Positions 57,087 through 64,000 of a stretch of DNA of 64,000 nucleotides are shown here, in pieces (position 1 is the stretch's first letter; the number at the start of each line of letters is the position of its first letter). The position numbers and the translations under genes were made by a program. This DNA is from Astrothelium macrocarpum (taxonomy: Eukaryota > Ascomycota > Dothideomycetes > Trypetheliales > Trypetheliaceae). The notes under the pieces were generated by a model, which was not told the origin of the DNA, ran no database searches, and saw only the letters and a list, made by a program, of their open reading frames with translations. The DNA lies in contig JAGEMR010000046.1 in the NCBI GenBank assembly GCA_021030915.1, positions 62,001-126,000 on the forward strand. The letters are read 5' to 3'.

Positions 57087-59882
57087 TATTATGAACAAAT
57101 GAGTGACTTTAGAGATCTATAAGACCCAGTATGATAGAACAGTAATTACGGTTTAGGAACACATGAAACGCATATTGATGGCATAGGAACGGAGTTCATT
57201 CTCTGCTGGGACAGAGCTCCGGGCAGCAAGACATTTTAGTAGAGCCCTCCCGCAGAAGCACGCGGGCTCACAGACCTGCGGCTGTGATTCGAATCCCTGC
57301 CAGACGCGACTGTTGCCATCAGAGATTAAGAAAATCTTCGCTACGGCCTAGGCAAGGTCTACGGCCCCTATTCCGTCTCAGCTCCACCCAGATGACAAAG
57401 GTAAGATGAGGAAGCGGAAAGACCGAAAGCTTCGAATGTTGGCAATAGCTTCAACGAATGGAAAACCCTCCAGACAATGGCATGGAATCAACTAACCGTT
57501 GGCTACTCAGATGACAACCCGGGCGAGACACGCACCAAGAGCCTAAGAGCAGTTTTCTCCTCGTATCAGCATCGTTTCCAGGCGTTCAGCCTTGATCAAT
57601 TGTCATGGGCTGAGCCGCTCGAATGTTGGAGTTGGGATTACGCGGACAAGAAAGAGATGACGGTGACTTTTGGGCGGTCGACTTTTGGGCCGCGGGAGCC
57701 TATCATTGGCCAAGCCTTGAACATGGCGTTCGGCTCGTAAGCCGAGAGCAATTCCACGCGAGGAGCCGCATGACTAAGTACAACACGGTCCTGATTGGGA
57801 TGATAGTGATCGATAGTTTAGCTGAAACAAGCCATGAACTCGTTCGCGGACGCCGAAAACAGAGCAGCGCCACCGATGCCATTGCAGCCAATGCAGCTGT
57901 GTGGCGCTCGCTCCAGCATACGCTTGTCCCATTCTGCGCGATAGCTGGTGTGAGGTAAGCTTGATGGCCCTGATCACAGCACTTGTGGCGCTAATTCTGG
58001 GTACCTACTGTTCCGCCAAGCCCCTTTTCAGTGCAGACTGTTTAATTAGAACGTACCAGCTACTGATGAAAGAGCCTAAGATCATCATCGTAGTGTATCC
58101 TGAAGACATGCTGGTTAAACGACCAACGCACCATCGGCATCCAATGATCGGATCATTTTGATCAAGAGCAATGGTGGGCGCAAGATGAAGTCTCCTTTAT
58201 GAGACATTTATGCGCCCGATTGTACGGACTTATTTAAACCAGTCAAGTTCCTATAAATGAAATTTACATAGTGCCTTCTCGTGTGCTGCAAATACTACAG
58301 CGAATTTGGGGGTACGTAGGATTTCAAGAAGTGACAGATCAATCGCGCCCCTTAGTGAGAGCATCATTTCACACAGTTTTCATACGCTAACTCCAGCCAG
58401 CCAGCTAGGTATTGTCTTTGCTCATAACCCTGACCATATTCTCTTAAATTTGAATCGTGAATAAAGCATCATAAGTTACGGCTGGGCATGCTTTTCGCGA
58501 AGCTGCCTCTGAGGTACCATGGTAGCCATTACCGCATATGGCCCATGCGTATATAGCCCACTTCTCACTGCTGTTCGTAACTTACTCCTCAATAATATCA
58601 TCTCATATGACTTCAGAACTCTATTCCAATAGTCCCAACCAAGTCAAAGCCAATACATTCATTGCTTGAATATCCTACACTGGGCACGACTCCAATCCGA
58701 AATAGATATGAGGTGACGAAGCTAATCGCCTAGTAATTGCTATCACGATCCAAACGTCGACGATGAGTATCTTACCTTCCCTGGCAGGCCAGCAATGGGG
58801 GAGGCGCTTTGGCATGCAGTGGGACGAGCATCGTTCCACTATACTCAAGATCCTTCTATCAAGGCGCTAGACAATTTTTGATATTCAAGCCGGTCGGAAC
58901 GGACTGGCAACCCGGAAAATATATCCTCATTCATTGTTTTCCAAGCTCGCAAAATTTAGGAGAGAGTCTGGTTGCGAGATCAGAAACCTACCCGTCCCAA
59001 CTTGAACGAAATAGCTAAACAAGATCGAGGAACTCATGCAGATGCAACTGCTGTTCGCCATTGACACATGTAACTTTGTTACGTTAACACGATTCGATGG
59101 AAGACGAGGATGCACCACAAAAATCTAACTAAGAGAAGAACGCAGATGTTTTCTGTCTCCAAAGGAGCCGATTTCCGACCTGTTTCTAATGTATGCAAGT
59201 GGGTAGGAAGCGGTTAATAATGAGTCCGTCAAACACATCGTCAAACCATGGCTTCACGCAGACAAGATTGGTGGCACCATGCCATCACACCTGAACATTC
59301 TTCTACGACCACTTAGACATGCAACTTTGCCAGATCAAAGTATGCCTCAAACTTCAGCTGTGTACAGGTATATCTATCCTTTTCTCTTGAAGGGAAGATG
59401 TCGGAACGCGCATTGAATCGAGCAACAAGAACGACACTCCAATACGCTTAGATCTGAAGGCACAGGATTGGTCACAGATGACGGCAGCTGTCTAGCATGC
59501 TCGTCTTATCGCAATATCATATCAATCAGGCGCAAACTTGAGAGTTTCCTTGACGTTCGTAACGAGAACCTGACCTGACTGATTGGGAACCGACGCTCCG
59601 GCAACGACGCTTGTCACCCGGCCAAACAGCTCTCGAGATGTTAAGAGAATCGAAAGTCGGCTAATGCCAGATAATCCAATCATCTAATACACAAAGTACA
59701 AACGATCAAATCGCTGAACTACTGCCGGTATTTTTAAGCGGAACTCCCAGTTCTCTTGGTACCCAATTACGTTGTCTATTAGTCGGCACCAAAAAATAAC
59801 ACACTAAGTGCCCATTAAGCCGGAATTTTTCCAATAGGATAGCCCTGGCGCAAGGAAGACAATCAGGAGCAGCATTGAAGTC
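57087..59882. other. long intergenic stretch, no gene called
   Basis: About 2.8 kb. The first part is the promoter of the giant wall-protein gene. Open frames at 57477-57740 and 57623-57958 (+) overlap one another in different frames and show no motif. A B-box-like word (GATTCGAATCC) at about 57290 does not fold into a tRNA. No transposon ends recognised. Confidence 0.45.
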
Positions 59883-60165
59883 TGTTGAAATATATTACGC
59901 ATCGTCATTTTGAAAACAGTGTGGCGTCGCATTTTTTGACGAAATATGAACCCCGGTTAGCGCTTCCAGAGTGCTCGCCAGGTGAAATTCCAAAAAGGGG
60001 TAAGCCTATGTACCAAATTGGCCATGGTTCTGGGCTCAAACCACGCTAGAGATGCACTACCATCATCCAGAATCCCACCGGGTTAGAGGGAGAGTTGAAA
60101 TATATGATCCACCATAATTCTGAGAACTGTGTGGTGTACACAATTTCGACAAATTCATGCTTTTT
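59883..60165 (+). repeat. diverged tandem pair of the ~200-bp LTR-like repeat
   Basis: Heads TGTTGAAATATATTACG (59883) and AGTTGAAATATATGATCC (60093) lie 210 bp apart. The same pair spaced about 200 bp is found at 6721/16302 once the nested elements are removed. Shared internal marks are GTGGCGTCGCA, ATGAACCCCGGTTAGCG, a B-box-like GGCTCAAACC near 60039, and a purine tract (GTTAGAGGGAG) right before the second head. Divergence from the other copy is considerable but without strong AT shift. Confidence 0.6.
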
Positions 60166-60590
60166 TGATGACTCAATCGAGAATCGTACTTTCGTTGTCC
60201 AAGCCTGGTGCGCTTGAACCCGAAAAGCGGCAGTCTAAGACGAGCGTCAATTAACGCCCGCCACATCCATGCCGAAACGGAACGCTCCATCCCGACCAGC
60301 GATCCCTATCAAACGAGTAAACATCGACCGGGTCCATTGTTTCAAGTTTGGTCGGTATCCGCTTAGATCAAAGAACATCGCCGGGAAGTCTACAGGGTTA
60401 AGTTTGATCTTAATCTCCTTTTCTTCTATCTTTCATTTAATCTCCTTTCTTCATCTTTCACTTAGTTCCTTATTAGCATTACTTCCATCGATTCGTTCAC
60501 TCGTTTATGAGCGTTTAAGAGTTGTTACCGACATTCATTTGACTTAAGCATTAATCTATGTTTTCATTTGATAGCCAATTTCGCACAATA

Positions 60591-62033
60591 ATGGCTTCTT
60601 CGCTTTACCTTTTCGCGGCTATTGCTACCCTTCTTACACCCGCTCGGGCACAGGCCTCGACATGCAATCCCACTCAGGGCACCTGCAACCCGGATCCAGC
60701 ACTGAGCAAGGCTATCTTTTACGACTTTACAAAGGGTTCATCTAGTGATTGGACCCCTTCTACTGGTGTCTTTCCAACTTACAATGCGTCGGGCGCACTT
60801 TTCACCATCGCCAAGCCTCTAGATTCGCCTACCCTCTTCTCAAACTGGTATATAATGTACGGTCACTACGATATTGTTACTCAAATCGCCCCCGGTCAAG
60901 GTGTGGTTAGTTCCTCGGTCTTGATGTCTGATGATAAAGATGAGGTTGATCTCGAATGGGTGGGGTCTCAGACCAACTCCCTTCAATGCAACTATTTTGG
61001 CAAGGCCCAAGAAGGTAGTGAGCAGACGGTCACTGTGAGCTCACCAGACACAACATACCACACTTATTCGATTGACTGGACTGCGAGTGCATTGACCTGG
61101 ACTGTTGATGGCCAAGTCTTGCGCACTATTGCTTCCTCGGCCCCAAATTACCCTCAAACTCCAATGAAGCTTCAAATTGGCGTTTGGCCTGGAGGTGACC
61201 CGCATGAGGCCTCGGGAACAATTTCATGGGCTGGTGGACCCATCAACTACAATGATGCTCCTTTCACAATGATCGTCAAGAGCGTGACTGCGTACGACTA
61301 CTCGACAGGTACCAACTACACCTACAGTGGCACCTCCGGCAGCGCGTCCAGCATCTCATCCACCGGCGGCAAGATCGCTGAGTACAGCAGCATCAATGGC
61401 ATGACTGTCACGACCGCGTCGATGAACAGCGCTTCATCGTCCAGCTCGTCTGTTGCATCCAGTTCGACACCTGTCTCTAGCTCAATCTCATCTTCCACAG
61501 CTGTCGCTACCACTCCCGTCAGCTCTTCATCCGCAGCTAGCACAACAATAGCCTCTACCTCGGCTTCTGCTCAAAGCTCTTCTGCAGCTGAGACCACTCC
61601 AGCTTCAAGCCCAGCATCTGCCCCAGTCGCTTCTTCTTCGACCCTGGCTCAGGCACCCGTTCCTTCGACCTTTAGTACTTCAGTGCAGACCGTCACTTCT
61701 AGCAACGTAGGGAACGCCCCGACCGTCGTTAGTTCTGTTGTCCCAGTTGGTAGCTCGCCCCCTTCCAGCCCAACGGGCCACGGCTCTGGCCACGGCAGCG
61801 GTAGCGGCAACGGAGGTGGAAGCGAGAGTGGGAGCGGTAATGGCTTTGGCTCCGGCTCCAGTTCCGGCTCAGGCTCAGGAACAAGTTCAGGACCAGGATC
61901 AGAAACAGGCCCTTCTCAGGCCATTCAATCCGAAATCACCGCCATTGGCCAAGAGAACCCATGGTTAGGCGACTTACTTGAGGGTTTTTGGCAATGGATC
62001 CAGAAGTCGAAGCAGGGAAATACCAGGTGGTAG
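60591..62033 (+). CDS. GH16 Crh-type cell-wall transglycosylase (chitin-glucan cross-linking)
   Basis: An intronless 480-residue protein from the ATG at 60591; an in-frame ATG at 60558 would add 11 residues ahead of the signal peptide and is less likely. A signal peptide (MASSLYLFAAIATLLTPARA) is followed by the short Cys pair CNPTQGTC and the GH16 fold (about 40-250). The catalytic signature is DEVDLEW near 117-123 (nucleophile Glu118, acid/base Glu122). It also has SIDWTASALTWTVDG, MKLQIGVWPGG and SGTISWAGG, diagnostic of Crh1/Utr2 enzymes that link chitin to beta-glucan. The C-terminal 220 residues are Ser/Thr-rich and then Gly/Ser repeats (GHGSGHGSGSGNGG). The end (WQWIQKSKQGNTRW) is polar and lacks a GPI signal, unlike many Crh proteins, so it may be released or held by the wall. 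Confidence 0.93.
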   Translation: MASSLYLFAAIATLLTPARAQASTCNPTQGTCNPDPALSKAIFYDFTKGSSSDWTPSTGVFPTYNASGALFTIAKPLDSPTLFSNWYIMYGHYDIVTQIAPGQGVVSSSVLMSDDKDEVDLEWVGSQTNSLQCNYFGKAQEGSEQTVTVSSPDTTYHTYSIDWTASALTWTVDGQVLRTIASSAPNYPQTPMKLQIGVWPGGDPHEASGTISWAGGPINYNDAPFTMIVKSVTAYDYSTGTNYTYSGTSGSASSISSTGGKIAEYSSINGMTVTTASMNSASSSSSSVASSSTPVSSSISSSTAVATTPVSSSSAASTTIASTSASAQSSSAAETTPASSPASAPVASSSTLAQAPVPSTFSTSVQTVTSSNVGNAPTVVSSVVPVGSSPPSSPTGHGSGHGSGSGNGGGSESGSGNGFGSGSSSGSGSGTSSGPGSETGPSQAIQSEITAIGQENPWLGDLLEGFWQWIQKSKQGNTRW

Positions 62034-64000
62034 AGATAGTTTCAATGTTTGCATGAGAAGGCGTTTTTGTTTTGTTTTTGTTTGTTTTTTTTAACTTTCT
62101 CGTCCGAGGTGAAATTACGATTTTTGCCAATGCTGGGGCCCAAAGGTTCCGCTCGGACCAATGAGCCACGCCGCTGCACCGATCAGAGCGGTCTCAGATA
62201 TTAATATAGATTGAGGGCCCCTCTGAATAATGCTAATCAAAATATGCATCCTGTGTTCAATCTTTGCGGACTGTACGTCCTGAAGTATTGCGTATGTGCT
62301 AACTCGTCTGCAAGCCATCAATCAAAGCGCATGAATCTGTCCCATGGTGCCAATATTTTTTTGCGAACGAAGACCATTAGGATCCACGGTGACTCCCGGA
62401 GGCGAAGCCGAGGCTGAACCGGTAAAGCCGCCGCGCACGGATTGTAGGAGGGTGAAATACCCAGCCTTATCAGTCCCATCTTATAGTCCGTGTACGACAG
62501 CATACCGCGCATTGGGAGAAAGGGCCCAGTTGTGAGGAGGAGTTGTGTCATCTCTGAGGTTGCGAGTACGTATCCACCACAGGAGAAGGCGATGTGCAAC
62601 TCTCGTCAACAGAAAGGAGCCATTTGTAGGCACTCAGCAGGAACCTGAAAAGCAGAGATCGCTTTCGGGGCTAGTCAGGGGGCGCGCAGGGATATCTCAG
62701 GGGCCTCGCAGAGATTGCTCAGACTTCCACAGCAGGACAGCCACAGCTCAAGATAGCCGACTCGTTGCCTCAATTCAGATAAAATTTTTATAAACAAAAA
62801 CAGGATCGAGCGAGTCCAGCCTAAGTATATGTAAAGAGGTCGCTCGTATCTTCACCCGATATTTGTCCTGCTTCTCTTGGTAATCACTTCGAGCCTCTTC
62901 TAATCGGACTATAATATTTCTTTTTGCTAGCAAGATCTCTATCATCACGAAGAGATAGCAAAGCGGAGAAGCGGGGAGAGGACGATTCCCAACCATGGAA
63001 TACGTAATTTTGCGATGTGAGTAGACGACAAATGATCGTCGAAAGTCGAAGAATGGGTTTCTGGTTTCTCTATCGACATCGGTCCAACGGGTTTTATAGA
63101 CAGAGCCTATGCCTTCTATGGCTGATATTGCCTCATCGCGATCTGAGCGATGATGGCAGAAGCCGTTCCGTGCAAAGTGAACGTGCATGGTGCGCGCCCT
63201 ACTGAGCAGACCTCACCCTTTCAGCCAAAGGATCACCATCGAGCGAATTTCTAACTGCTAATGCATCTAGTTGTATTTCGGGATAAGTCAGCCTCGGAAA
63301 GCTTGTCATCGAGCTCCATGACTTAGATTAGCTTTTGACGCCAAATGATCCGCACCGGCAGTCCAAGACGTAATCAATGTAGAGATCAGTGCTTGCCGTT
63401 TCGTGTCTGTAGACATACAAAGATCTACCATGGCTCTCCGACCTCTTGCAATGTCATCCGCATCTGACCAATCTGTGAGGAGATCATTGTATGTTCAATT
63501 TTATCCAAGTACATGCTTGGCTGTCGGAAAGCATGCGTATAGATCTTTCGAGAATGGACACTTCAGCTAATTCCAAAGCCTTATTAGAGCTCTTGCCAAA
63601 ATTGAAATATATTCTACAAATTCCAGCTCGGTGCTCCACCTAGGTATCCGGATAGTTCGGATTTTTTTAGTCGCATCTCATCCTATCACGGTCAGATCGG
63701 CTCGCGGAAGGTATTCACTTGCTCCTACAGGATTTGCTACGCCACAGTTGTCGAATATATTATGTCGATACGCACAACGGAGCGGCGGAGCAGCGCGACG
63801 TCCAGGATATATGCGCTAAAATACTCGCTAGCTCCAAAAGTGGGCAGCACGAGTATAGATCGAGACTGATATTACAGAAACGATAGCAAACAAACATAAA
63901 AATTGCATTCAACGTGGAAAGTATAGCAACACCGAAAAGAAAAGAAAGAAATCGGATCTCAGAGTAGAAAAAGACATTAAGGTCAAATGAAGAGACGGAG
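62034..64000. other. terminal stretch, no convincing gene
   Basis: About 2 kb after the Crh gene, with T-rich DNA at 62065-62095 in its probable 3' UTR. The longest open frame is 137 codons on the minus strand (63188-62775). It has a basic composition and one hydrophobic patch (LPASPLCYLFVMIEILLA) but no motif, so it stays a weak candidate. No repeats or RNA genes recognised. Confidence 0.4.

Noticed and set aside
57257..57310. tRNA-like sequence with GATTCGAATCC and a CCCGC/GCGGG hairpin
   Set aside because: The T-stem does not pair and no acceptor stem or D-arm can be built, so at most a decayed tRNA or SINE fragment.

Overview
The window is nuclear DNA from a filamentous ascomycete (Pezizomycotina, most likely a Dothideomycete). 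Short GT-AG introns of about 45-85 bp, fungal gene families (exocyst Sec6, homocitrate synthase, Crh-type chitin transglycosylase, GPI-anchored Ser/Thr-rich wall proteins) and a large AT-rich island with the C-to-T/G-to-A decay typical of repeat-induced point mutation (RIP) all point this way. No operons, CRISPR arrays or convincing RNA genes were seen. Exon joins were worked out by hand from reading frame, splice consensus and family conservation.

Layout. 1-5,061: a divergent pair of respiratory genes (an MLRQ/NDUFA4-like subunit, cut by the window edge, and COX12), sphingosine-1-phosphate lyase, and a small cysteine-rich secreted protein. 6,721-16,400: a nest of transposons. A dispersed ~200-bp LTR-like repeat is split by a Fot1/pogo-type DNA element. 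That element holds a copia-type LTR retrotransposon, which in turn holds a second Fot1/pogo element, and a solo LTR sits in the outer element. Four of the five layers have terminal repeats and target-site duplications that can be read directly. 16,799-24,949: SEC6, mitochondrial ribosomal protein uL30m, a GPI-type wall protein, an unknown protein and a metallophosphoesterase. 25,160-26,638: a Tc1/mariner-like element just upstream of a DOCK-family GEF gene (27,080-33,510). 34,596-49,207: a 2EXR-like protein, homocitrate synthase, PRPP synthetase, two small membrane proteins, glycyl-tRNA synthetase and a WDR62/MAPKBP1-like WD40 protein. 50,175-62,033: an extracellular set made of rhamnogalacturonan acetylesterase, a 1,639-residue repeat-built GPI-type protein and a Crh transglycosylase. 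From 62,034 to the end I see no convincing gene.

Most genes are housekeeping (respiration, sphingolipid turnover, exocytosis, lysine and nucleotide synthesis, translation, GTPase signalling). Wall, secretion and plant-polymer genes suggest a plant-associated lifestyle, which is an inference. The most unusual points are an apparent 3-nt micro-exon in COX12, the Russian-doll transposon nest with RIP covering complementary halves of its two LTRs, two unresolvable splice junctions in an otherwise intact glycyl-tRNA synthetase, and the 11-repeat wall protein. I found no clearly new multi-gene system.
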